Below the pieces are notes generated by a model. It was not told the origin of the DNA and ran no database searches. It saw only the letters and a program-made list of their open reading frames with translations. From Haemonchus contortus (taxonomy: Eukaryota; Nematoda; Chromadorea; Rhabditida; Trichostrongylidae), in NCBI GenBank assembly GCA_000469685.2, contig LS997567.1:29166334-29230333 (forward strand): DNA of 64,000 nucleotides. The letters run 5' to 3'. The position numbers and the translations under genes are program-made. Of the stretch, positions 46,081 through 57,800 are shown one piece after another; position 1 is the stretch's first letter, and each line of letters starts with the position of its first letter.

Positions 46081-46620
46081 CCGTTGGGGTTATATACAAA
46101 TATTTGTTATGTGACTGAAAAGGATAAAGAAAGCTCAAGCGAAATTACATCGAACAATAAAAAAACGTTGGCCAGAGCTTTCGGACCATACAAGCCGACA
46201 TCTGATGGTAAGACGAAAGCACGTATCAGGGCAACAGCTTGCCTTTCGTTTGGTAGGCAGATATTTCCCCGAGCGAATCCTTGTTCATAACCCAGAGCGC
46301 AGTGATTTAGACGTAATGTACCTGGGCTTGTTATGTGCAACATAACGTGTGAAGAGCGAATTCAACCGTGATGGGCGGATGGATTAGGGGGACTCAGGCA
46401 AAGGGCCGCATCCCTCCAGTTCTACAACAACTACCTAACCACAGCTTCGAACGCGAAGCGGCAAGCCGGTCAATATGAGCCTCGCATAACTGGAAAGAAA
46501 GAAATTTAGCTAAGAAATTACCGAAAGATTGTATTGGAGCACAGGCTGAAATACTAAAATTTTTGAAGACTGAAAAGAGGTCACGCCTACACGCCTCACG
46601 TCGAAATGGATAGCATATAA
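46081..46620 (-). mobile_element. RTE 5' untranslated region
   Basis: Aligns with 58270-58850, upstream of the RTE-B ORF. Landmarks are AAGCCGACATCTGATGGTA, the ATATTTCCCCGAGCG segment and CACAGCTTCGAA-GCGAAGCGGCA. Two RTE families with different proteins share this leader, so it is either ancestral or exchanged. It may carry the internal promoter. Confidence 0.6.
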
Positions 46621-47103
46621 GCATTAGTGAGGTGTGGGTAGTGGCGTCATTGCTCTGCTCTTTTATGGTCTATTTTTTGTTTTTTCGCCAAGACGAATTA
46701 TGTTTCCCGTCTACGCCTTAGTGGTCAGCACATTGGCGTAATAGCAGGAATGCGGCAAAATTCTTCAAGAACATCCAGAGAGGTAGGTTTATTTGGAAAC
46801 TCACGAATCTTCAGTATATTTTTTTTTCAAATGTGACTTTGCTGCTGTAGCATTTGTGACACGCTTGAATCTCTTAAGGTCGAGTAATTTATTCATTTTG
46901 ATGACGTGTGTTGAAATAACTGTATACACGCTACTAACTCAAATTCAAACACAGTTTGAGATTTAGCCCGTTGCATACATCGTTTGACCATGACTTTCGC
47001 TAGAGAGGGCCGATTGAAGGCACGGAGTAATTCATCGGCAGTTTAGTCGCTGCATTGATCACAAGGGAGCCCGTGAAAGAGGTTCAATAAATGTGTCATG
47101 ACC
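46621..47103. other. Unassigned, then flank of the long-TIR element
   Basis: No gene or repeat recognised until 47025. The last 80 bases match the dispersed repeat at 3540-3620. Confidence 0.45.
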
Positions 47104-47307
47104 AATAGCTACTAACCAGGGAAGGATCCCAAATCGAAGTGGCCATTTGAAATGAGACCTACACTGCTGGATAAGTTTTTGGATGCTGAGTTCGAATCTG
47201 CTTTCCAAATTTGCCGAGCGTTTCTATGAACGGAGATATGAGGGTGGTTCCGGAGAGTTTAACATGAGCAAACTTAAATAACATGATATGCCTTGCTTCC
47301 CAACGGC

Positions 47308-47378
47308 GGCTTGGTGTGGTGGTATGCGTGATGCTCCATGCGCGAGAGGGTAGGGTTCGGGATCTGAGGGGAACGTAG
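47308..47378 (+). ncRNA. tRNA-derived segment in left TIR
   Basis: GGCTTGGTGTGGTGGTATGC (box A-like) and GGGTTCGGGATC (box B-like) are spaced as in a tRNA. It is followed by unrelated arm sequence, and no acceptor stem is evident. The same segment is present, inverted, at 48372-48442. Confidence 0.5.
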
Positions 47379-47937
47379 TTTTTGCACTATGTAGAATTTT
47401 TCCTTAAGGACTAGAAAATACTCTCGTGGTGTTTTCATCACGTTCTATGAATTTTTGATGCTTTGCTGATAACTTCTCATACCTACCTACTCGTTACCGA
47501 GTGGTAGATGCCTCCGTGCGCAAAACTTGAAGCTCCGGGCGGGTAAAACGCATATGATGAGCACTGTTGATGCTAGGGTGGGAGTTGATGCTAGATTGGG
47601 TGCGATGGTGCGTAGTAGCTCCGGACTCACCAACACCGGCACTGTTGATAACGGACTCGTGGACATCATTCAAAGACCGGAAAGCTATTCAACTGTCTTA
47701 CCTCCACAAAAGCAAGTGAGGGAACGCTTGAGGCTATCATAAGGCCAGTGCAGTCGATAGAAGCTCATCGCATTTTCTTTTGAAAATATGGTTAAACGCA
47801 CCACCTCATATGTAGTAGCTCATGACCTCAACTCTCGCGTGTGCTCACGAGATCCCATTCTTCGCTTAATATCGCCTGCCTATTTTCAGTTCTGTGCAGT
47901 TAGATTTGGGAATTTCCCTTTTATTCATGGTGGCTAC

Positions 47938-48024
47938 TTAAAGGCACCGTTCGCGATGATTCAATAGGCGGACACGTCATCGACACACCCGCCCATTGAA
48001 TCATCGCGAACGGTGCCTTTAAGT
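47938..48024. mobile_element. 87-bp hairpin MITE (mini form of family M2)
   Basis: Arms of about 29 bases (TTAAAGGCACCGTTCGCGAT onward) form an exact inverted repeat around a 29-base loop. The termini match the 500-700 bp family M2. Copies of the host element at 9700 and 36320 lack it. Flanked by TTA-like bases. Confidence 0.8.
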
Positions 48025-48371
48025 ACTCCCCCGGGTTATTTTGGGACGCCTACACAATTCTGCTTTCCTTCTGATTTGGGGTTAGTAAGTGTAAAACAGT
48101 GGGTTGTGACGAGTTCTTTTCATCTGTTGCTCCCACTGGAGAAGCTTCTTTGTTTCAAGCAGTTCAAGCTAGAGTACCGCAGTATCATAAAGTGGCAAAA
48201 CTTATCCTACTGTGGATATAGAGTGCATGGGCATGCGAGTAAAAGTGAAGTATTATTCATGTGGATAGATATCAGCAAAGCATTCAAAGGTCATAATACG
48301 TGATAAGAACACCATGGCAGTATTTTTTAGTTCTTGAGGGACAAATTCTAAATAATGCAAAAATTCCGTCC

Positions 48372-48442
48372 CCCACAAAACCCGAACCCTAGCCTCTCGC
48401 ATAAGAAGCATCACGCTTACCACTACACCAGGCCGCTGTTGA
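48372..48442 (-). ncRNA. tRNA-derived segment in right TIR
   Basis: On minus: GGCCTGGTGTAGTGGTAAGC as box A region and GGGTTCGGGTTT as box B. It is better preserved than the left-arm copy. Similar segments in other copies lie at 10040, 13087, 36663 and 35455. Confidence 0.55.
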
Positions 48443-48883
48443 GAAATGAGGCACATCCAGGTGATTTAAGTTTTCTCATGTTAAGCTCCCTGAAACCACC
48501 CTCATAACTCCGTTCATAGAAAAGCTCGGCAAATTTGGAAAGCAGATTTGAACTCAGCATCCAAAACACATCCAGCAGTGTAGGTCTCATTTCAAATGGC
48601 CACTTCGACTTGGGATCCTTCCCTGGTAAGAAAGGTAGTTCTGTACAGTTCTAGCTTGATGTAGACAACTCTTTGTGCAATCGCAACAACTGAAATTTCG
48701 CCCGAATACCCCTCCCATGTTATTTCCGTCATGGTAATTTCGTCCAACCTTTATTATCCTACTTTTGAGGAGCCTTACTTTTCTCGAAATTGGCGAACTT
48801 TCTCGCTTTTGTCATTACCGATTTCCGACCGCTTTTCCGCTTCTTGACGTAAAGAAGCTCGAATAATAGTGAACTGTGCCTTT

Positions 48884-49389
48884 GAAAGCACCGTTAGCAA
48901 TAAATTTAGGGTACCCTTTTTTAACGGGAATTGATAGAACTACTCTAGAATAAAGCGATAACAACGAAAAAATCGCAAAAAACGATGAACAAGAAGAATT
49001 ACAAAGGGTCAAAAAAAGAGCTGGAAAGGGGAGTTGGACGAGTTTCACATTGAAAAAACGGCGGTTAGGGAGTGTTCGGGCGAGTGCACGAAGGCGACGC
49101 AATGTATTGTCTGCAATAGCAGACAACACATTGCGTCTCTGGCAATTTGCCAACCAGCTTATCGACTTTTCACCAACTTCGCTCCAATGCGAAAAAGGTG
49201 AAGGACAATTAGAACTTGTAGTCAACCTAGCGAGGGGCGGAGGCCTCTGGTCCCCCACTGTTCCTGCCCTTATTTTGCCTATCCAGACCGTTTTCCGACC
49301 TCATTCCTGCACAAATGGTATCAGAGGGGGCGTCGAATTCAAACCATGTGCAAATCTCCGAAACCATTTTTTCGTGAACAGTGCCTTTA
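48884..49389. mobile_element. MITE of about 506 bp (family M2 subtype)
   Basis: Ends AAAGCACCGTTAGCAATAAA and TTTCGTGAACAGTGCCTTT. A centred inverted repeat (GCAATGTATTGTCTGCAATA / GCAGACAACACATTGC) lies at 49099-49137. Just before it (48869-48883) stands a lone right end of a second copy. Confidence 0.7.
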
Positions 49390-49446
49390 AGTTGGGAGGA
49401 AAACCGATTGGTAACTTTGCTTCTTTGAGCAATCCATAAATATGTA

Positions 49447-50830
49447 CAGTAGTGGCCTAAAGTCTTCGGTGAAACACTTTTTCAGTTGTAACTTTTTTCC
49501 TACTTCATAAAATCACATGAAAATTTAGTATGTTAATCAAAGGCATATCATGAATACTCACGTTATTAAACGGCAATTTGCTATTGTTCACGTTACATTA
49601 CTGAAGTTCAACTCAACTTCAGATAGCATCGACCTAATAAAAACCGCTTTATTTCAGAATAGAAACATGTACAACATCAAAAACATCGATGTTTGGTAGG
49701 TAAAGCCTCGACTTCTGATGATAGCATCGCAATGGGAAGACATCGAGTTGATTAGTTATTGAATGGTAGACACTGGCATGGCGTTCCCTTCTTCGCTAAT
49801 TAAGCGAATTTTTCTCCGATGTTTTCACGAAGTTTTCTCGAAGAACGCCTTTTGAGCTCTCCCATATGTGCTCTATTTGTTTCAGATCCGATAACTGGCT
49901 GGACCTCTCCAGAGGTATGGTTCGCTGTTCGCTGAAGGCCGCCTTCACAACTATTGAGAAGTGTTTCGGATCAATACGCTGCTGCAGGATCTATCCTGCT
50001 GGCATGTGATGCTGTGCCTATGGCAAGACGATGTCGACCGTCCTGTTCTTGTACTACTCTCCTGTCATCGTGACGTCGAATTTTCAAAATAGGGCCCATT
50101 CCGTTTGAGGACAAGCCACCGCATACCAACACACTTCCTGCACTATGTTTGCTTGTGGGTAGGGTGTGTTTGCATTTCCTAAAATGAACGTCGTACGCAG
50201 CGTATACCATCGCTTCCCAACTAATTGAACTTGCGCCCATCTGTAGAAGGAACTCTACTGCATTGAGTCGTCGTCCAATTGAGGTGACAGGGCACAAACT
50301 CCACTCTAGTTCTCTTTTACTTTTTAAACTGATGAACGGCTCTTTGGTCGGACGCCTCCCATAAATACCAGCACTGTTTAGGGGTCTTCATACAGTCTGC
50401 CGGCTAGCAATGTTGCTACCGCTGAACTCAGCGGCAATGCCAGCCCCAGTGAGGCGAGGGTCAGCCCTCGATCGAAGTATGATCCGTCTGCCCTGGGATG
50501 ATAGAGCACATCGGAGTGTTCCCGTTCTTTAAGCATTGCAAACAGAGTTTCTGACCTGCTAACATAGGATAATCGAAGAAATCGTCTGCGGTGGATCCTT
50601 CAAAATTCTTGAAGTGACCGTGACTTTCATGCCCGATTCCTTCATGTCTGCTGCTGCCAGCCGAGTTCTCTGAGTGACTATGCATGCCTTACAATTAGTG
50701 TACAAGTACTAAAGTCTAACACAAAAGGGATGCAAAAAATACAGTTGTCGCTAACCTCGCATTTAGGAAAAATACTAGGAAAAAAGTTACGATTGGAAAA
50801 GCGTTTCACTGAAGACTTTTGGCCGCTACC
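49447..50830 (-). mobile_element. Tc1-type transposon with TIRs matching the M1 MITEs
   Basis: The left end CAGTAGTGGCCTAAAGTCTTCGGTGAAA (in parts) follows TA, and the right end is TTTCACTGAAGACTTTTGGC. These termini share CTTCGGTGAAA and spacing with the M1 MITEs. About 1.38 kb, the size of a full Tc1. AT dinucleotides follow the right end. Confidence 0.82.
49780..50700 (-). pseudogene. Tc1-type transposase, broken
   Basis: On minus: SRQTV-RPLNSAGIYGRRPT (HTH Tc3_2-like) near 50390, FISLKSKRELEWSL, then SVLVCGGLSSNGMGPILKI near 50110 (the SVMVWG region), and a decayed SPDLNPIEH-MWE-type end near 49880-49910. Frameshifts and stops are present. The central catalytic aspartates cannot all be placed. 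Confidence 0.78.
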
Positions 50831-50905
50831 ATATATATATATATATATATAATATATAATATATATATATGTTTATTCTGAATATATAGATCTATATATA
50901 CGTAT
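50831..50905. repeat. (TA)n simple repeat
   Basis: AT dinucleotides with few interruptions directly after the Tc1 element. Confidence 0.9.
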
Positions 50906-50916
50906 GTATATTCTGA

Positions 50917-51506
50917 ATGTTTGAATCTCCTCAATTGTTCCGCATCGTTTTCACGAGACTCGAACGTCATGAGATTTCATCTGCGATCATAACAGCAGCG
51001 CATAGCACATTGCAACATAAAACATTCATTTCAGATGGTGTTGATATAGGGAATATGAAGCCTAAATTCTCGAGCAGACCAAAGTATGAGCTCTGCTGAA
51101 TCTGTATAGCTTTGAGTTTTAGCTAACAAGGAGACGGCTCTCTCTCCAGTCCGTTTATTACCATTTTCTCTTTTTCAGCCGAAATCTTTCCCTAAAAATT
51201 TTTTTTGATGAAAAAGCTCATTCCTCAAGCTGCGTTTTCTGTTCGACACCACTCACGTAGTTGTTAAGCAGCCTCATCAGCGGTGTTGCACCGTCAGGTG
51301 GGGACATTAAATCTGTTTCATTGTCTAAGCGTAATTTATCGGCCTATGTTATTCGTGCTAAGGTGCTAGTGTGTCACGATGAGTTTAAAAAACTGCCAGA
51401 AGAAGTACGTCCAGACGGGAGTTTAATTCCTGTCATCCGTCTATCTACCTTTTTTTACTATAATTTATTCCTATATCTCTTCGACCAAATAAACGGAATG
51501 CACTGA
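50917..51506 (+). other. Weak exon candidates, plus strand
   Basis: A frame at 50917-51099 (TRLERHEISSAIITAAHSTL), an acceptor-preceded block at 51180 (TTTTTCAG, then RNLSLKIFFDEKAHSSSCVF) and a frame at 51261-51506 (KSVSLSKRNLSAYVIRAKVL, then VCHDEFKKLPEEVRPDGSLI) look coding-like but cannot be joined with sound splice sites. They may be a decayed retroelement or exons of an unrecognised gene. Confidence 0.3.
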
Positions 51507-52224
51507 TGGATAGATAATGATTAAATTCCATCCCATTTTAAATGTCGTTGTTTAGCGGTTACAACCTTTCAGTTTTTCTGTCTCGCATCATCGCAATAGC
51601 GCTTCACATTGACGTCGTGCTAGTGCATCGAACTAAATAAATATGAGTTATTGACGTTGTTCAGTGTACCCTTTGTTTTCTCACAAATCGTGCATACGAA
51701 TGTTCATTTCAAAGCGCAAAATATGGGAAAAGTCGGTCAATTTCTTAATCTGCCTTCCTTTCTTCGTCACTACAAATTGATAGCTTTCTTATTTCCTATC
51801 ATAGATAAGCAGAATGACGGGTTGAAGATTATATGACAGATGACTATAGTTGGTATAGCACTATTTTAGCAGTTAACGTGATATGTAGAAAGTCTATAAC
51901 ATAGATTGCAATGTCGTGTTTGCCATCGACAGCCGGGCTTGCTGAAATATCGAATAGCCCGGTCGAAGCCGAGCTCTCCTCTTTCTTATGCTTAAATTGA
52001 AGTATCTCGCTGATGTCTATTGTTGTCCCTTCCCTTTTGATAAGCGATTGAGTAGCAGCACTATATCCAGTAGAACAAAAAAGACACTTGTCGAAACACG
52101 CTGACCATTATCGATCGTTACATTTACAAATGGCTCCCATAACATATGTTCAACTTTTCTGAGGTCTGAACTCTGTACATTTGACAAAAACGAAGCTGTG
52201 AATGACCGCTAAATTACTTAACAG
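51507..52224. other. Unassigned AT-rich stretch
   Basis: No gene or repeat recognised. Confidence 0.45.
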
Positions 52225-53060
52225 CTAAATATAAATCGACCTATCGGCCGTCATCTTCCACAGCGTAAATCCTGCTTCGTTGAAACGCTCCATGTCTGAG
52301 GGAAGCATAGAGGTGCAGCTTGGAAAATTTTCGAGTAGGACTAACGGTAGAACTTTTATTCGGGTAGTGCCATTTCTGCCCACGATGCGCTCTCGTAAGT
52401 GTAGTCCAGTCCCGCGATCAGCCATTAGTGTTCCTATAACTGCCAGGGTCCCTTCCAGACTTGAACGCTCTTGCTCCAAGTGAACGGATTTTCACGCACG
52501 CTCACGCTTTCTGTAGGTGAAGATTGCATTAGCAGTTGCTCTTTCATTCTACGAAGAAACCTGTCCTTAGCCCATCTTTAGTCATCTAAAGCACAGAATT
52601 CGATCCGTCTTGCCTCTCACACCAGGAAGGTGTCGTAATTGTTTTGGGAGAGATTATGCTAGCGAAAAGAGCAAAATCTCAAGGTGCTCTCTCTAAAAAC
52701 GAAAAATCTGCGCACAGCTCCATCACCTGAATCCATAATTTAATTGTGAGTGCACTCCTCCAAACGAACGGGAACGAGACAGTGGCCAAGTATTGTCGTA
52801 ACTCTTTAGATATGCGTTTGAAGGTCCAAACCGTCACGTGTCGACTAATTTGTGTAGGTGAAGTTTCAAAGCAGTGCAGATGAATGGACCTTCTCGGAGG
52901 GATTTTCATGTGATTCTGAAGTCTCAACGGGCTGATCAAACTTACCTTCGCCGGTTCTTTGAAACCTTTTTTATGCCGAGTTTTCGCTCCTGAAGAAGAA
53001 GTGCGATGTCATCGTCTGTAGTGTCAAAAACAGGAAAGTGGCACTTGCAGCAGTTGGTTG
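52225..53060 (-). CDS. Probable host gene fragment, minus strand
   Basis: Exon-like blocks on minus. About 53010-52953 reads DDIALLLQERKLGIKKVSKN, donor AAG|GTAAGT. About 52894-52745 reads SIHLHCFETSPTQISRHVTV, then FKRISKELRQYLATVSFPFV and LTIKLWIQ to GTGATG, with matching phase. A last block, 52487-52225, reads LEQERSSLEGTLAVIGTLMA, then RIKVLPLVLLENFPSCTSML and FNEAGFTLWKMTADRSIYI to a stop. The acceptor of the last block is not clear. The protein is not recognised. A LINE fragment adjoins it upstream. Confidence 0.42.
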
Positions 53061-53900
53061 GCAGATGAATGTATATGTGAAAATTTTCAAGTTTGCTTGC
53101 ATGGCTTTTGCCAGCCGGGAGTCCATGTTTCCTTTTTCTTGACTGTCGAGCTTCTCTTACGAGGCGTCTACTGAAGTGTCCTTTGTCTGTGCTGCGGGAG
53201 TCTTGGCGAGTCGCAGGCAACTTCTGTAGACACCCGGTGGTGCTGAGCTTGTATGTGTCTCACTCCTGCTAACAACTCTTGAACTTCATTGTTCCAGGAC
53301 CAGGTTGACTGGTCTCTTCTATTTGAATCCACCTCGAGTTCTCGAGCTTTCCCTAACGTATCTCTGCTACTCTGTGGGATGGCTATTGAAATGCCCCTCC
53401 ATGTCTGCTAGATCGATTCTTGGGGTTTCTTTTAGATTTTCGTTCTCAGCTTAGTGCAGCTTATCCCAATAAATCACCTGTTCCCGCTATCGTCAAGTCA
53501 AGAACCCTTATCCTTCTTTGTTTCTGACTCCTGTACCTCGTAAACCTCTCTGAACCGCACCGTTCACTTTCATTGTAGCCATTAAAATCATCCGCTATGG
53601 CGAGCTGTTCACTTTCGGTACACGTATATTAGTGTACGGTGTCTTCTTTCGTGTTCACCCTTACAGCCATGTTTCAATCGCTGATCCTGTTGACCTTGGA
53701 GACTATGTCCCTCGGGGACTGTGTAATTTTTTTACGATTATTGCTCCTCTCCAGCGTGCCTACTGAAAGCATAAGAATTGGATGTTCCGCCGCTTCATTA
53801 GATTAACAACCGTTCATGACCGGCCCGCCCCTCTACTTGTGCATGTTCCATCCTAGCATGTCTTCTGGCTGTTCATCGCAACCATAGCCATTTTCCTGGA
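53061..53900 (-). pseudogene. Non-LTR retrotransposon fragment, third family
   Basis: On minus in broken frames: an endonuclease-like stretch (DDFNGYNESERCGSERFTRY) and a W-W-N-N-EVQELLAG-type linker near 53300, the layout of LINE endonuclease ends. It does not match RTE-A or RTE-B here. Heavily decayed. Confidence 0.45.
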
Positions 53901-54568
<668 letters not shown>

Positions 54569-54684
54569 AAGAGGCTTTATTGGTTTTGCAAGTATTAGTA
54601 TCCCTATGAGAAAACATGACCTCATCAAAGCTAAAATCATCATTTCTATAATGTAGCGTACTTAGTATTTATGGTCCTGTCATT

Positions 54685-54830
54685 CACCATAGGTATTCTC
54701 ATCCCGCCCATAAACTCCTACCAAATTGAACTCTATAGGTTTACGGAAAGAAAAGTTATGAGTTTCTGCTCAAATACTTATTTCGCAGTTTTAGTAGACA
54801 GGGGCGAGGCTTGCGCAAAAACTGCCGCAT
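54685..54830 (-). repeat. Single satellite unit
   Basis: One monomer in RTE-tail orientation (ctcctaccaaattgaactct, gttatgagtttctgctcaaa, then caggggcgaggcttgcgc). It is opposite in orientation to the large array at 58.9-64 kb. Confidence 0.7.
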
Positions 54831-54835
54831 GAACC

Positions 54836-57800
54836 TTACTTACTTACTTATACTTATACTTATACGGCTCGTCCTCACTCATGTGCGAGCACCAACAAAA
54901 ACCATTCGCTTCCTTCTTTCGCGATCGCCATCCACGGTAGACTGGATCCATCCACGGTTCGATGAAGATGGCCGCAGCTGTTTCACGTGATCGACAAGCA
55001 CATCTCCCCATCTCACAGCAGGCCTACCTATAAATCGTTAAGATCCTAGTAGTCGAGTAGGAGCCCACTCCACTGTTCTTCTTGTCCATCTGTCCTCATC
55101 TCTTCTCATTATATCACCAGCCCACAGAACTCATGTATTCCACCGGATCGTGGAGTGGAGACATTCTGCGCCTATTGGAACTGAGGAGTCCGGCTCGTTA
55201 TCGAGTGAGCCGGTTGAGTCTTAAAAAAATCGCTCGAGCGTTCTGTGACTTGTGCTCGAAGTCGTGGACGTGGATGCATTGGTCACCCGAGTCTCCGACC
55301 CGTAACACAGCGCAGGAAGAATTGTGGGATCGAACGGATTAGCGCGAGTTTCCGGGTTGGCTGGATGGTTGTTGACCTATTCCGGAGGCTCGAAGGCTGC
55401 CAACGCTGCCTTCTGCCGTTTCACCAGTTCTTCCCCTTCCCGAAGCGTAAATTTGAGAGGAGCCGTCCGTCCACACGAATACCCTCTTCGCCCCAGTTCG
55501 TTAGTCTGGCGACTTCATAACCCACTGCAGCGCGGCTGTGAACAGCTTCGGCGAAGCGTCGCCTTGTCTCACACCCTTCCCTATGGGAATGTTGAGAGGT
55601 CGTTGGAACAGTTCCCCGTCGCGCTGTTGCGACTGCTGCAGTCGGCTAGTGTACTTACAGTAGCGCTCAGAAGTCTTCGGTGAAATGGTTCATCAGCCGT
55701 ACTTTTCAGTCGTATCTCCTTTCCTACTGGATCTAATAGTGCGAAATTTCTATATTTGGAGCGTGGGTGTATTGTGAATATTTACCACTATTAACCTGCA
55801 ATCTGATCATGTTCCAGATATTCCAAAGGGCATGAAAATAAAATCGAATGCAAATACAGATGATGGTCTTTCTATGTAGAATCTCTTTCCTTTCTGTCAT
55901 ATCTAAAATGTACGAGCGGTAATGCCGAACACCATAGATGAGAAAAACGCACGTAAGGTGGGGATAAGTGCAGACGTCAGCAACTTTAGTTTTAGCAAAA
56001 TCTGCTACCGCAACAAACACCTTGCTCTATCTGTGGATGTTGCAGCTTTGCAGTCAAATAGTGTTGGGTAGGGTGAAATATGCTCTGGTTAAACATATCC
56101 AAATCTTGCGCGCGATTTGGTCTACTAACAAAAAAGTTATGAACGAAAAAGCGTCAAAGCATTTCACCGAACTTTTTTGAGCGCTACTGTATGTAGGGGG
56201 GGGGGGGTGGTTCACTCCTTGATCGACCAATGCTCACAGGACCGCATTCGTTTCGACGCTGTCAAAAGCTTTTTATCGTCGGCAAAGGTAAGGACAAGAG
56301 GTTTTCGGAATTCTCGGCACACTTCGATGACCATTGCGACCGCTCGGATGTGGTCTAAGCAGCTGAATCCCTTCCGGAATCCGGCCTGCTCTACAGGTTG
56401 AGCTTCATCCAGCATTCGCGATATGCGGATCAGAATGATCTTCGTGAATAGCTTGTAAAGCACACTTAACAAGCTCATTGGGCAGTAATTGCGAAGACCA
56501 TCCCGGTCTCCCTCCTTGTGAAGAACGACCATCCGCGAGTTCTTCCACTGGTTGGTGATCTTCATCTTCTGGAGGTAGGATGTCATATAAGTTGCGAGAA
56601 GCGCATGAAGTTCGTAGTCTCCTGCACGAAGTAGGTCGGCTGAGATCTTGTCGGGGCCTGGAGTTGTGTTTTTTCCTTTTCATGCTCGTAATCGCAACTC
56701 TCACCTCCGAAGGAAGGATCCGAGGTGCTGTTCCGCCAGTGGGGATTTTAGTTTTCGCACGTATGTCGTTTATCGGTAGAGTTTGGTGTACAACCTCCGT
56801 ATGACTTCCTCCATCTCAAATCTCGATGTTGTAAATGTTGCGTTCCCCTTTTTCAAACACGAAAGTGGAACGCTGTGGTCCTGAAGATCCCGTTGGCATT
56901 TTCTCAGACTAGTACTGTTCAAGGCTGCCTCCAGTAGTCTCTCCTCCCTGTATAGCTGAAGGTCTCCCGCACTGCTTGTCTGCAGCTGATATTCGCCTGC
57001 AGCCTTTCGAGATGTGTGGCGTTCTGGTCAATCTCAAGCTTCTTCTTGTTCTGAGAAGATCCTTCGTCGCACTGAAATGCGCGCTAGGGTATCCACTCGC
57101 GGAAGCTTAGCCTGTTCAGCACAACTGAGGAGACCCCGAACCAGCGCGTCGTAGTCTTCGGTCGGGTCATCCAGGGCCTGCCAGTCATATGGGACAAGAC
57201 GGCATTCAGAACATCTCCGTCGTATACAACATGCTTCGCGCTCTTTGCGCGATGTTGAGAGATCTTTTCCAGCTTGTAACTGAATCTGTTCCCAGCGCGG
57301 AGGAGTCGATGATCGGAACCACTGCAAAAAGATGGTACCACACCAACATCTAGTAAGCACCACTTTCTGTTTGATAATATTTGGTCTACTTAAGCATGAG
57401 TTGTACCGTTTGGAGACTCAAATGTTCAGCGGCGATGTTCCTTCTTCTGGAAGAAAGCATTCTCATGGAAGAGTCGAGCCGCGGTGAGGAGTCCCTCTAG
57501 ACGGTTCCCGTTCTCGTTCCTGTCACTCATTCCGAACTTTCCAGTCCTGAACTCCTTCTCTTGTGCTTTGCCAAGCCTAGCGTTGAAATCTCAGACAACG
57601 AATTTGTAGGAGGTCTTTTCGTTGTGGATGATTTCCTCAAGTTGGTCGTAAACGCATCGAGCTCTACTTCGTCAGCTGCAGAGTGTGGGATTAGCAGTTG
57701 ACGATAGAGATGGTCTTCATGTGCATATGACGTAGGCGTAGGATGGCAAAGCGAGGAGACAGGATCTCGTGAGAATCGACGAGATGGACGACAGATGGGT

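Larger units (their letters stand above)
47104..48629. mobile_element. Long-TIR element, complete copy (family LT)
   Basis: It starts CCAGGGAAGGATCCCAA after TAA and ends TTGGGATCCTTCCCTGG before TAA. Inverted arms of about 330 bp each contain a tRNA-like segment. The interior of about 850 bp has no transposase frame. The three-base TAA flanks would fit PIF/Harbinger elements. The site without insertion is represented by the repeat at 3540-3795. A hairpin of about 87 bp is inserted at 47938-48024. Confidence 0.82.
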
